Translations under genes and position numbers: made by a program
Source: Pseudomonadota bacterium
GTDB taxonomy: Bacteria > Pseudomonadota > Alphaproteobacteria > Rhizobiales > Rhizobiaceae
Direction: 5' to 3'
Length of the DNA: 64,000 nucleotides
NCBI GenBank assembly: GCA_023399465.1
Contig: JAEWPB010000177.1
Span: 1-64,000, forward strand
Part shown: in pieces, positions 8,626-17,147 of the stretch
How the letters are laid out: every line of letters begins with the position of its first letter
Numbering within the stretch: position 1 is the first letter of the stretch
Notes under the pieces: generated by a model
The model's database searches: none
Seen by the model: the letters and a program-made list of their open reading frames with translations, nothing else
Told to the model about the DNA's origin: nothing

Positions 8626-9335
8626 GCTGCGCGATGTTCTTTCTGTATGGCTGCATAGGCGGCATTGAGCGCCGCCATCCGGTCATTGGCGATCGCCTGG
8701 AATTCCGGAGGAACGCCGCGCGCGATCAGCCTGTCGGGATGATGTTCGGAAGCAAGCACGCGGAAATGCTTACGGATCGTCGCGAAATCATCGGAACGGG
8801 AAACGCCGAGGACCAGATACGGATCCCGTCCGCCGGGATGCATATGGCGCTCGGTGATGCGCTCGAAATGCTCCTCGCTGATCTCGAAGATCTCGGCGAC
8901 GCTATGAAGAAAGGCCATTTCCTTCTCGTGAAGGGTGCCATCGGCCTTGGCGATATGGAAGAGGCCATCGACCACGTCCTCGAGCACCGGGCAGTTGGCC
9001 TTGCAGGTGCCGCACAGTCCGGCAAGCTGCCTGGCATAGGCCTCGTAGCCGGCGACATCCTGGCGGGCGAGATTGTAGAGGCGCGCGACGTTGCGCGCCT
9101 CCTCGGCGGGAAAATCGAAGATCTCGCGGAAGGCCTCGACCTCCCGTTCGGTGACAACGCCGTCGGCCTTGGCCATTTTCGCCGAAAGCGCGATAATGGC
9201 GACCGAGAAGGCCACCTGGCGCCGCGTTTCCGGATCGCCCTCGAAAGCCGTGCGAATGGCTTCGACGACTGCAGACAGGACGTTGCTGGCAGTGTCTGCC
9301 ACTGAACCCAGCAATTTCCCCAGAAACGTCTTCAT
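8622..9335 (-). CDS. djlA: DjlA-type co-chaperone: TerB-like domain plus C-terminal J domain
   Basis: 237 residues from ATG 9335 (MKTFLGKLLGS); an alternative start at 9368 adds 11 residues. The N-terminal half is a TerB-like helical domain with the acidic motif KADGVVTEREVE repeated as KADGTLHEKEM. The last ~65 residues are a J domain beginning DPYLVLGVS, with the HPD tripeptide in SEHHPDRL that stimulates DnaK ATPase. The enterobacterial DjlA membrane anchor is not obvious, although the first 40 residues are amphipathic or weakly hydrophobic. It is coupled to the amidase gene through an ATGA overlap. Confidence 0.88.
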   Translation of the reverse strand: MKTFLGKLLGSVADTASNVLSAVVEAIRTAFEGDPETRRQVAFSVAIIALSAKMAKADGVVTEREVEAFREIFDFPAEEARNVARLYNLARQDVAGYEAYARQLAGLCGTCKANCPVLEDVVDGLFHIAKADGTLHEKEMAFLHSVAEIFEISEEHFERITERHMHPGGRDPYLVLGVSRSDDFATIRKHFRVLASEHHPDRLIARGVPPEFQAIANDRMAALNAAYAAIQKEHRAA

Positions 9336-9705
9336 TGGAGCGCCCAACCTCGGTAGAACCTTGCGCAAACCATGATCAAATTATTGGGACAAATGCAAGG
9401 CCGGCAGTGGGCTGTGCGGCGCCGCGGCGTGATATCCATCGATATATATCAGCATCGGGCCGCGCCCGGTCGCGATCGCCCGCCTTCAGCCGGCCGCTTG
9501 CCCCGTCCCGAGCGTTTTCCACAGCCCCGCCGGACGAAGGCGCAGTTGAAACGATTATATTCGCCCTCTGCGCCGGCAGCCGTTGCCAATGCGCCCGAGG
9601 GGCCTGAAATTGTTGATTTCCGTGCTTTACATGCCGGTTCCGCTGACGCATCCATGCGCCCAGAATTCAACCCGTCATGGCGACGATCTCGCCGAAGGAG
9701 GAAAG
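9336..9705. other. Intergenic region between divergent djlA and pfp
   Basis: 370 bp with no convincing gene, RNA or terminator. Short open frames here lack ribosome-binding sites and conserved sequence. A run of alternating AT (around 9436-9450, ATCGATATATATCAG) is the only AT-rich patch. Promoters for djlA and pfp should lie here, but I could not assign -35/-10 boxes confidently. Confidence 0.5.
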
Positions 9706-10917
9706 ATGGCCAAGCAAAAAGTCGCGATGCTCACCGCCGGGGGCCTGGCGCCCTGCCTTTCGTCGGCCGTGGGCGGTCTCATCGAGCGCTATACCGACAT
9801 CGCCCCCGAAGCCGAAATCATCGCCTACCGCTCGGGCTACCAGGGCGTACTGCTCGGTGACCGCATCGACATCACCCCCGCCATGCGTGAACGCGCCTAC
9901 CTGCTGCACCGCTATGGCGGCTCGCCGATCGGCAACAGCCGCGTCAAGCTGACCAATGCCGCCGACTGCGTGAAGCGCGGCCTGGTCAAGGAAGGTGAAA
10001 ACCCGCTGCGCGTCGCGGCCGAACGGCTCGCCGCCGATGGCGTGACCATCCTCCACACGATCGGCGGTGACGACACCAACACCACCGCCGCCGATCTTGC
10101 CGCCTATCTCGGCGCCAACGGCTACGACCTGACCGTCGTCGGCCTGCCGAAGACGGTCGACAACGACGTCGTCCCGATCCGCCAGACGCTCGGCGCCTGG
10201 ACGGCCGCGGAAATCGGCGCGCAGTTCTTCGACCACGTCTCCAACGAGCAGAGCGCCGCGCCGCGCACGCTCGTCGTCCACGAGGTCATGGGCCGCCACT
10301 GCGGCTGGCTGACGGCCGCGACCGCCCGCGCCTACATCGAGAAGACCAGGGGCAATGAATATGTCGAAGGTCTGATGATGAACACGCAGCTGAAGAGCAT
10401 CGACGGCCTCTACCTGCCAGAAATGGCCTTCGACCTCGAAAAGGAAGCCGAGCGCCTGAAGGAAGTCATGAGCCGGACCGGCTATGTCACCCTGTTCGTT
10501 TCGGAAGGCGCCTGCCTCGACGCCATCGTCGCCGAGCGCGAAGCGGCCGGCGAAACGGTCAAGCGCGACGCCTTCGGCCACGTGAAGATCGACACCATCA
10601 ACGTCGGCAACTGGTTCTCCAAGCAGTTCGCCAACCTGCTCGGCGCGGAACGTGCGATGGTGCAGAAATCGGGTTACTATGCCCGCTCGGCACCGGCCAA
10701 CGCCGCCGACCTGCGCCTGATCCAGAGCATGGTCGACCTCGCCGTCGAAAGCGCGCTCAACAAGGTTTCCGGCGTCACTGGCCACGACGAAGGTCAGGGC
10801 GGCAAGCTGCGCACCATCGAGTTCCCGCGGATCAAGGGCGGCAAGCATTTCGACCTTTCGACCAAATGGTTCGGCGAAGTGATGGAGCATATCGGCCAGA
10901 AGTACGAGACGGCCTGA
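9706..10917 (+). CDS. pfp: Pyrophosphate-dependent 6-phosphofructokinase
   Basis: Glycolytic enzyme interconverting fructose 6-phosphate and fructose 1,6-bisphosphate with PPi instead of ATP; 403 residues. ATG 9706 follows a strong site (GAAGGAGGAA) and opens MAKQKVAMLTAGGLAPCLSS. PPi-type signatures are GGDDT (where ATP enzymes have GGDGS) and PKTVDNDV, whose Lys favours PPi. VMGRHCGWL and the sugar-phosphate region YYARSAPANAAD are also present. An upstream in-frame extension to 9583 has no signal or homology and was dropped. A stem-loop follows the gene. Confidence 0.95.
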   Translation: MAKQKVAMLTAGGLAPCLSSAVGGLIERYTDIAPEAEIIAYRSGYQGVLLGDRIDITPAMRERAYLLHRYGGSPIGNSRVKLTNAADCVKRGLVKEGENPLRVAAERLAADGVTILHTIGGDDTNTTAADLAAYLGANGYDLTVVGLPKTVDNDVVPIRQTLGAWTAAEIGAQFFDHVSNEQSAAPRTLVVHEVMGRHCGWLTAATARAYIEKTRGNEYVEGLMMNTQLKSIDGLYLPEMAFDLEKEAERLKEVMSRTGYVTLFVSEGACLDAIVAEREAAGETVKRDAFGHVKIDTINVGNWFSKQFANLLGAERAMVQKSGYYARSAPANAADLRLIQSMVDLAVESALNKVSGVTGHDEGQGGKLRTIEFPRIKGGKHFDLSTKWFGEVMEHIGQKYETA

Positions 10918-10933
10918 TTGACGAGGGATCTGG

Positions 10934-10959
10934 TCGTGACCCTATAATCGGGGTCACGA
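10934..10959 (+). terminator. Stem-loop after pfp
   Basis: TCGTGACCC (10934-10942) pairs with GGGTCACGA (10951-10959) around an 8-nt loop. No T-run follows, so it may be a weak or Rho-assisted terminator, or a 3'-end stabiliser, between pfp and the LysE gene. Confidence 0.55.
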
Positions 10960-10987
10960 TCAAGGTTCCGTGAGTGAGGAGCATGGA

Positions 10988-11623
10988 ATGTTCATCGAGC
11001 TATGGGTAGCCTTCGCACTGGCTGTCTCGATCGTTCTCGGGCTGCCGGGCCCCGCGAACCTTGCCGTGTCCTCCTATGCCTGCGGCCGCCGCCCGCTTGC
11101 CGCCGCGAGTGCGGTCTTCGGCACCGCGATCGGAGCGACGGTGGTGCTGGTTGCCGCCCTTGCCGGACTGATCGCCCTCCTCCGCCTGTCTCCCGACACT
11201 TTCTCCAGCGTCCAGTGGATCAGCGGCGTCTATCTGATCGTCCTGCTGATCCGGCTTCTGCGCGGCCCTGTCGTGCGCGGTCCGCTCGCAGACAACGACA
11301 ACCTGCCCGGCGGCAATCCGGTACAGATCCTTGCCCGCTCGGCCGCGACAGTCGCCTTCGATCCCAAGACAGCGCTGCTCGGCACCGCCCTCTTTGCCCA
11401 ACTGGTCGACGCGCTGCGCCCCGATCTCGGCGAGATCGGCACCTTTGCCTCGATGTTTCTCGCAGTCTCGTTAGCCACCTTGGGCGTCTACGCGGCGTTC
11501 GCGACCAGAATTCTCGAGATCGTTCGCGCCGCCATCGTGCGCGCGCCTGCCCGGAAAACCAACGGAAAGACCCGCATCGAAGGCGGAAAGGTCGCCTTCG
11601 GCTATCGTCGCATGGCAGCCTGA
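10988..11623 (+). CDS. LysE/RhtB-family amino-acid exporter
   Basis: Inner-membrane exporter of 211 residues with about six hydrophobic segments. The N-terminal LGLPGPANLAVSSYA is the family signature region (GPxN). The ATG at 10988 (MFIELWVAFAL) is preferred over the in-frame GTG at 10970 because GAGGAG lies 6 bp before it. The family exports basic or neutral amino acids and homoserine lactones; the substrate here cannot be told. The C-terminal ~30 residues are basic and cytoplasmic. It is transcribed in the same direction as pfp and the following transglycosylase but separated by >100 bp on the 3' side. Confidence 0.85.
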   Translation: MFIELWVAFALAVSIVLGLPGPANLAVSSYACGRRPLAAASAVFGTAIGATVVLVAALAGLIALLRLSPDTFSSVQWISGVYLIVLLIRLLRGPVVRGPLADNDNLPGGNPVQILARSAATVAFDPKTALLGTALFAQLVDALRPDLGEIGTFASMFLAVSLATLGVYAAFATRILEIVRAAIVRAPARKTNGKTRIEGGKVAFGYRRMAA

Positions 11624-11737
11624 CCTTAGGTCAGCAGCTTGCGGCACCGGCACGAATGGGTTAATGGGGTTCAAGGTTATTCGCGGCTGCCTGTGATTTC
11701 CCACCGACAGGGAGCGCCGTCCAAGAGGAGCATATCC

Positions 11738-12565
11738 ATGGCAGCAGCCGGGTCTAACGGGTTGACAAGAAAACTGTTTCTCGCCGCTCTCCTGAGTTCC
11801 GCCGTCACCGGTTGTGCAAGCGTCGAATACACCTCCGAAGCAGACCTTAGCGCCGCCCAGACCGTGCTGCCGTTGCCGAAGCCAGACGCGATGGCCGCGG
11901 CGGGGACTGCGACCGATGCCACGCTGCAGACGGCCGCCGCCACACAAGGCGACCCGGCTGCCGACGCACAGCAACAACTTGCCCAGACCGACGCTGCCGA
12001 TATGTCCGGCATCGCCCCTGCGGCTGCAGGCACGACGCAGCCGATGGCCGCTTCCTTTGCCGAAATGCCGCTGACGGCTGAAATGACCGCGATCCAGTCT
12101 GTGGTGCCGACGCCGCGCCCGGGCACGCAGCTCGCATTTGCCGCGACCAACTCCCAGCTTCGCGCACTGTCCGCCATCGACACCCAGTCGAGCCCCAGCC
12201 CCGAAGCCGAGGCCGGGCGCGCCAGCAGCCTCAATGGCCTGATCGCCAAATACGCCAAGCTTTACGGCGTGCCGGAGGAACTGGTGCATCGGGTCGTGCA
12301 CCGCGAAAGCCGCTACAATCCAAAGGCCTACAGCCGCGGCAACTACGGCCTCATGCAGATCCGTTACAACACCGCCCGGGCCCTCGGCTATGATGGTCCG
12401 CCGGCCGGCCTCTTCGACGCCGAGACCAACCTGCACTATGCGGTCAAGTATCTGCGCGGCGCATGGCTGGTCGCCGACAACAGCCACGACGGCGCCGTCG
12501 CCCTTTACTCCACCGGCTATTATTACGATGCCAAGCGCAAGGGCATGCTTCACCTGCTGAAGTGA
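11738..12565 (+). CDS. Lipoprotein lytic transglycosylase (SLT domain)
   Basis: Predicted outer-membrane-anchored murein transglycosylase, 275 residues. ATG 11738 follows AGAGGAG and begins a lipoprotein signal whose lipobox is VTGC (Cys at about residue 26). Residues ~30-155 are a low-complexity Ala/Thr/Gln/Pro linker that could span the periplasm. The SLT domain occupies the last ~110 residues, with catalytic Glu in VVHRESRYNPKA, then GNYGLMQIRYNTAR and DAETNLHYAVKYL. The catalytic domain resembles the 7054-7584 gene, so these are two paralogous SLT enzymes about 5 kb apart with different anchoring. Confidence 0.9.
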   Translation: MAAAGSNGLTRKLFLAALLSSAVTGCASVEYTSEADLSAAQTVLPLPKPDAMAAAGTATDATLQTAAATQGDPAADAQQQLAQTDAADMSGIAPAAAGTTQPMAASFAEMPLTAEMTAIQSVVPTPRPGTQLAFAATNSQLRALSAIDTQSSPSPEAEAGRASSLNGLIAKYAKLYGVPEELVHRVVHRESRYNPKAYSRGNYGLMQIRYNTARALGYDGPPAGLFDAETNLHYAVKYLRGAWLVADNSHDGAVALYSTGYYYDAKRKGMLHLLK

Positions 12566-12584
12566 TCCCTGCCGGCCCCGCCGG

Positions 12585-13967
12585 TCAATCCAACCGATCG
12601 ATCACCGCTTTCAGCAGCACTTGCGGCCGGTAACCGAGCTTTCTCGGGGTCAGGCCCAGGCGCACGACGACGAGATTCTGTGACGGCACGATCGCCATCG
12701 TCTGGCCGTCATGGCCCTGCGCCCAGAAAACGTCTGCCGGCAGCCCGTTCGCCTCGCTGCGGCTGCCGTCAGGGCCGGTGAGCCACGCCTGCGCCTGCGT
12801 GTATCGCCCGTCGGAATGGGCGCTCGGAGTGCGCATCGCCGCCATGAACTCTTCCGGAAGCAGCCGGGTACCGTTCCAGATCCCGTCCTGCAGCAGCAAC
12901 TGCCCGAAGCGCGCCCAGTCGCGCGCGGTGGCATAGAGGTAGGAACCGCCGACGAAGGTGCCGTGCGCATCCACCTCCAGCACCGCGCTTTCCATGCCCA
13001 GCGGATTGAACAGCGCCTGCCGTGGATAGGCGAGCGCCTCGCTCGGGTCGGCAAAGCGGTTCATCCAGATGCGGGAGAGCAGCAGGCTGGTTCCGGTCGA
13101 GTAGCGGAACTCGGCGCCAGGCGTTTTCTCCAGCGGCTTTTGCGCGGCAAAACCGGCCATGTCGGGCTCCAGATAGAGCATGCGCGTGACGTCGCTGACG
13201 TCGCCATAATTCTCGTTGAATTCCAGGCCGGACTCCATGGCCATGAGTTCTGCAAGCGTGATTTCGGCGCGTTCGTCACCCTGCCATTCGGGAAGCAGGC
13301 CGCGGTCGGAAAAGTGCATCCGCCCCTCTTCCATCAGTCGCCCGATGATCGCGGCATTGACCGTCTTGGCCATCGACCAGCCGAGCAGCGGCGTGTCGCG
13401 GTCGAAGCCGTCGCCATAGGTTTCGCCGACGATCTTCCCATCCTTGACCACGACGATGGCGCGCATCTGCGGTCCGGCAAGCGCTTCGTCGCTCAGGATC
13501 GCCTGCAGGCCTTGATCGAGGGAGGTCCCATCCGCCATCTCGCCCTGCGACCCTGATCCGCCGTTTGTAGCCTCTTGCTCCAAGGCCGGCATCGCCGACA
13601 CTTCGGCCCGTGCGGCGGCCGGATCGTCACCCGGCGCGACCGCACAGCCGTAGCCCGGACGATAGACCGCCTCGACCGGCGCGAGAAAACCGAGAAAGCG
13701 GGCGGTAACGCTCGCACGCTCGCGTTCGACCTCGACCCCCACAAGTCTCAGCAGCGGATGGCCCGGCGCCTGCACGTCGAGACGCAGCACCTCCTCTGCA
13801 TCGCGCTTCGCCAGGAAGACGTTCGAGCACACGATCTTTGCCGCATAGCCGTCACCGACCCGCAGCTTTTGCGGCGGGAACGCGAACAGCCACAGGCCGA
13901 GGCCCAAAAGCGCTACGACGAGCAGAGCCGCCAGCCGCCTGATCACGCGCAGGGTCTTTCCGGTCAT
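12585..13967 (-). CDS. Beta-lactamase-family serine hydrolase with N-terminal membrane anchor
   Basis: Class C beta-lactamase-like hydrolase, 460 residues, start ATG 13967 after GGAGGC. An N-terminal helix (about residues 12-30) probably anchors it with the catalytic domain in the periplasm. The nucleophile motif is SMAK in GWSMAKTVN (SxxK). The YxN position is probably YST in FRYSTGTS, and a C-terminal HDGQ replaces the KTG box. Such proteins are usually esterases or D-amino-acid hydrolases rather than true beta-lactamases. It converges on the transglycosylase gene (19-bp gap) and is divergent from btaA. Confidence 0.85.
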   Translation of the reverse strand: MTGKTLRVIRRLAALLVVALLGLGLWLFAFPPQKLRVGDGYAAKIVCSNVFLAKRDAEEVLRLDVQAPGHPLLRLVGVEVERERASVTARFLGFLAPVEAVYRPGYGCAVAPGDDPAAARAEVSAMPALEQEATNGGSGSQGEMADGTSLDQGLQAILSDEALAGPQMRAIVVVKDGKIVGETYGDGFDRDTPLLGWSMAKTVNAAIIGRLMEEGRMHFSDRGLLPEWQGDERAEITLAELMAMESGLEFNENYGDVSDVTRMLYLEPDMAGFAAQKPLEKTPGAEFRYSTGTSLLLSRIWMNRFADPSEALAYPRQALFNPLGMESAVLEVDAHGTFVGGSYLYATARDWARFGQLLLQDGIWNGTRLLPEEFMAAMRTPSAHSDGRYTQAQAWLTGPDGSRSEANGLPADVFWAQGHDGQTMAIVPSQNLVVVRLGLTPRKLGYRPQVLLKAVIDRLD

Positions 13968-14140
13968 CTTGCCTCCGGTGCATCCCGTTCCGTCACCCCA
14001 AAACTGTATCCGGCGCGGCAGCGATTTCAAGCTCGCGCTGCCTTTGGAAGCGCCAGCCTTCGGATATCCACCGCGGCCGTCACACAGTTGTGTCAATGGA
14101 CTTCTACACGCGATGCATCAGCAACGGATGGCAAAACCCC

Positions 14141-15388
14141 ATGCCCCAGACGGCTTCAGATGAAAGCTTCCGCCGCAACAGGAAACTCAAGGATGCCCTT
14201 CTCCAACACCGCGCATTATCGTTCGCCGGGCTTTCCGAACGACTGTTCGGCCTGCTCTTTTCCGGCATGGTCTATCCGCAGATATGGGAAGATCCCGAAG
14301 TCGACATGCGGGCGATGGACCTGCAGCCCCATCATCGGATCGTCACCATTGCCTCCGGCGGCTGCAACATGCTCGCCTATCTGTCGCGGAGGCCGGCGCG
14401 CATCGATGTCGTCGACCTCAACCCGCATCACGTCGCGCTCAACCGGTTGAAGCTCGCCGCTTTCCGTCACCTTCCCGGCCATGGCGACGTGCAACGGCTG
14501 TTCGGGCGCGAAAACGTCGCCACCAACAGCAGGTCCTACGAAATTTTCATCGCTCCCAATCTGGATCCGGTTACCCGGAGATACTGGGACGGCAGCGATC
14601 TCACCGGCAGGCGCCGGATCACGGTATTCGACCGCAATATCTACAGGACCGGCCTTCTTGGACGCTGCATCGGTTTGGGTCATCTGCTCGCCCGCCTGCA
14701 TGGCGTCGACCTTGGCAAACTGGCGCAGGCGCGAACGCTCGAGGAGCAGCGCCGGTTCTTCGACGAACGGATCGCGCCGCTCTTCGACAAGAGACTGATC
14801 AAGTGGCTCACCAGCCGCAAGAGCTCGATGTTCGGTCTCGGCATCCCTCCGCAACAATTCGACGAGCTTGCGAGCCTTGCCGATGGCAAGTCGCTCGCCC
14901 CGGTATTGCGCGAGCGGCTGCAAAAGCTCCTCTGCCACTTTCCGCTTAAGGAAAACTACTTCGCCTGGCAGGCGTTCGCCCGGCGCTATCCCTCGGCGCA
15001 GGAAGGGGTGCTGCCGACCTATCTCAAGCCGGAACATCACGACGCAATTCGCGCATGCGCCGATCGGGTGGCCGTGCACCACGCAAGCTTTACCGAGCTT
15101 CTGTCCGGCCGGCCGGCCGCATCGGCTGACCGCTACGTCCTGCTCGACGCCCAGGACTGGATGACCGATGCTCAGCTCAATGCACTCTGGACCGAGATCA
15201 CCCGGACGGCCGCTCCCGATGCCCGGGTCATTTTCCGCACTGCCGCGATCAGAAGCGTGATCGAAGGGCGGCTTTCGCCTGCCATACGCGAACAGTGGAA
15301 CTATCTCGAAGACCGGTCACGGGAACTGAATGCCCAGGATCGCTCCGCGATCTACGGCGGGTTCCATATCTATGAGAAGCGCACCTGA
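14141..15388 (+). CDS. btaA: S-adenosylmethionine:diacylglycerol 3-amino-3-carboxypropyltransferase BtaA
   Basis: First enzyme of betaine-lipid (DGTS) synthesis: it moves the 3-amino-3-carboxypropyl group of SAM onto diacylglycerol. About 415 residues from ATG 14141; in-frame starts at 14096 (ATG) and 14090 (GTG) are possible, and none has a clear ribosome-binding site. Hallmarks are FGLLFSGMVYPQIWEDPEVD and the SAM loop TIASGGCNMLAYL with VDLNPHH. It is coupled to btaB by TGATG. In Sinorhizobium and Rhodobacter these lipids replace phospholipids when phosphate is scarce. I looked for a PhoB box upstream and found only two GTCA half-sites 13 bp apart, not the required 11. Confidence 0.93.
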   Translation: MPQTASDESFRRNRKLKDALLQHRALSFAGLSERLFGLLFSGMVYPQIWEDPEVDMRAMDLQPHHRIVTIASGGCNMLAYLSRRPARIDVVDLNPHHVALNRLKLAAFRHLPGHGDVQRLFGRENVATNSRSYEIFIAPNLDPVTRRYWDGSDLTGRRRITVFDRNIYRTGLLGRCIGLGHLLARLHGVDLGKLAQARTLEEQRRFFDERIAPLFDKRLIKWLTSRKSSMFGLGIPPQQFDELASLADGKSLAPVLRERLQKLLCHFPLKENYFAWQAFARRYPSAQEGVLPTYLKPEHHDAIRACADRVAVHHASFTELLSGRPAASADRYVLLDAQDWMTDAQLNALWTEITRTAAPDARVIFRTAAIRSVIEGRLSPAIREQWNYLEDRSRELNAQDRSAIYGGFHIYEKRT

Positions 15389-16056
15389 TGTCGATCGAAG
15401 CGAGCGACGCGATCCCTGTCGCCGAACATGCAGTGCGGATGGACCGTATGTATCGCCATCAGCGGCACATCTACGACCTCACCCGCAAATATTACCTGCT
15501 CGGTCGGGACCGGATGATCGCCGGCCTTGCCGTTCCGCCCGGAGGCAGCCTGCTTGAAATCGGCTGCGGTACCGGCCGAAACCTCGTGCAGGCTCGCCGG
15601 GTCTATCCGACCGCTCGTCTTTATGGCCTCGACATCTCGTCCGAAATGCTCGCTTCGGCCCGGAAGAACTTCCGGTCACAGACCAATGCCCCGGTTTTCG
15701 CGGTTGCCGATGCCACCAGCTTTTCCCCGGCCAATTTCGGCACCTCGGGCTTCGACCGCGTGATGATCTCCTATGCCCTGTCGATGATACCCGACTGGCA
15801 AAAGGCGATCGACAGCGGGCTCGCGGCTGTCAATCCCGGAGGATCGCTGCATATCGTCGACTTCGGCCAGCAGGAGCAGCTGCCGCGCTGGTCCGCCGCG
15901 ATGCTGAAGGCCTGGCTTGCCCGTTTCCACGTGACGCCGCGCGCCGATCTCGAGGCAGTGCTACGCCAACACGCCGAAATCCATGACGCCAGCATGGTCT
16001 TTAATCGTATCCGTCGCGGCTACGCCTGGCACGCGATCATCACCAAGAGCGGTTAA
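15388..16056 (+). CDS. btaB: BtaB N-methyltransferase for betaine-lipid headgroup
   Basis: Class I SAM methyltransferase, 222 residues, that trimethylates the amino group of diacylglyceryl-homoserine to give DGTS. Motif I is LLEIGCGTGRN, followed by the acidic YGLDISSEML and post-motifs DRVMISYALSMIPDW and LHIVDFG. The start codon overlaps the btaA stop (TGATG at 15386-15390), so the two products are made together. The phosphatidylethanolamine methyltransferase PmtA is the nearest alternative family; adjacency to btaA decides for BtaB. Confidence 0.93.
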   Translation: MSIEASDAIPVAEHAVRMDRMYRHQRHIYDLTRKYYLLGRDRMIAGLAVPPGGSLLEIGCGTGRNLVQARRVYPTARLYGLDISSEMLASARKNFRSQTNAPVFAVADATSFSPANFGTSGFDRVMISYALSMIPDWQKAIDSGLAAVNPGGSLHIVDFGQQEQLPRWSAAMLKAWLARFHVTPRADLEAVLRQHAEIHDASMVFNRIRRGYAWHAIITKSG

Positions 16057-16185
16057 ACTTATACTTGCAATAACCGAATATTTACGATGATGTGCTGAAA
16101 AAGTGAGGGAGATGATCCGGGAACGCTGCCGTTCAAAACGCCGCTGCCCGGATAGAAAATTCATTAGTATCAGTATGGATAGTTC

Positions 16186-16968
16186 ATGCGGCGTTTCTTT
16201 CCGGCACTCCTGCCGTTGGCGATGATTCTCGGCGGCTGCACGACAAGCGCCTACGATCTGCTGGAAACGGCGTCGGTCTCCCCGCCCCGCTACGAGGACA
16301 AGGATCCGCAGGACTTCGGCGACAAGCACCCGCATCGCTATCCCGTGCATGGCATCGACGTGTCGAAGTGGCAGGGCGAGATCGAGTGGCAGAAGGTCAA
16401 GGATTCCGGTGTTTCCTTCGCCTTCATCAAGGCGACCGAAGGCAAGGATCTGCTCGACAACCGCTTCCACGAATACTGGCAGCGTGCCAATACCGTCGGC
16501 ATCCCGCACGCCCCCTATCATTTCTACTATTTCTGCTCGACAGCCGACGAGCAGGCCGACTGGTTCATCCAGAACGTGCCGAAGGCATCGATGGACCTGC
16601 CGCCGGTGCTCGACGTCGAATGGAACGGGGAATCGAAGACCTGCCGCACCCGCCCCGCCCCCGAGGTCGTGCGCAGCGAGATGCAGCGCTTCATGGACCG
16701 TCTCCAGGCCCATTACGGCAAGCGGCCGATCATCTACACCTCCGTCGATTTCCACCGCGACAATCTCGTCGGCCATTTCGAGAACCATCATTTCTGGGTG
16801 CGCTCGGTCGCTGCCCACCCCGAGAAGACCTATGACCAGCGCCGCTGGGCCTTCTGGCAGTACACGTCCACGGCCGTCGTTCCCGGCATTCCGGGCCTCA
16901 CCGACATCAATGTCTTCGCGGGCTCGCCGAAGAACTGGAAGAAGTGGGTCGCCTCCGTCTCGAAGTGA
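16186..16968 (+). CDS. GH25 muramidase (lysozyme) lipoprotein
   Basis: Glycoside hydrolase family 25 N,O-acetylmuramidase of 260 residues. The signal ends at a lipobox LGGC (Cys at about 18), so it is predicted to be lipid-anchored. The GH25 domain spans ~55-250: the first strand HGIDVSKWQGEI carries the catalytic-site Asp, AFIKATEG follows, and LDVEWNG supplies the acid/base Asp and Glu. It ends WAFWQYTSTAVVPGIPG. It starts 130 bp after btaB and is probably a separate unit. Confidence 0.92.
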   Translation: MRRFFPALLPLAMILGGCTTSAYDLLETASVSPPRYEDKDPQDFGDKHPHRYPVHGIDVSKWQGEIEWQKVKDSGVSFAFIKATEGKDLLDNRFHEYWQRANTVGIPHAPYHFYYFCSTADEQADWFIQNVPKASMDLPPVLDVEWNGESKTCRTRPAPEVVRSEMQRFMDRLQAHYGKRPIIYTSVDFHRDNLVGHFENHHFWVRSVAAHPEKTYDQRRWAFWQYTSTAVVPGIPGLTDINVFAGSPKNWKKWVASVSK

Positions 16969-17147
16969 CATCGGCCCCGCCCGTCCAGCCTAACCGTTTC
17001 CCGGTTCCATGACATAGCAAACGTCTTTCGAGACCCTGCGTCTGTGGCGAACTGACACGCGGGCGTAAACGCTCGCCGATATTTCTTGCAACCGTCACAA
17101 TGTTCTGGAAAAGCACACCAACTCTATCGATCAGAAGGATCACCGGA

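Noticed and set aside
14077..14097. Possible PhoB box upstream of btaA
   Set aside because: The two GTCA half-sites are 13 bp apart, but a PhoB box requires 11, and the flanking bases do not fit CTGTCAT.
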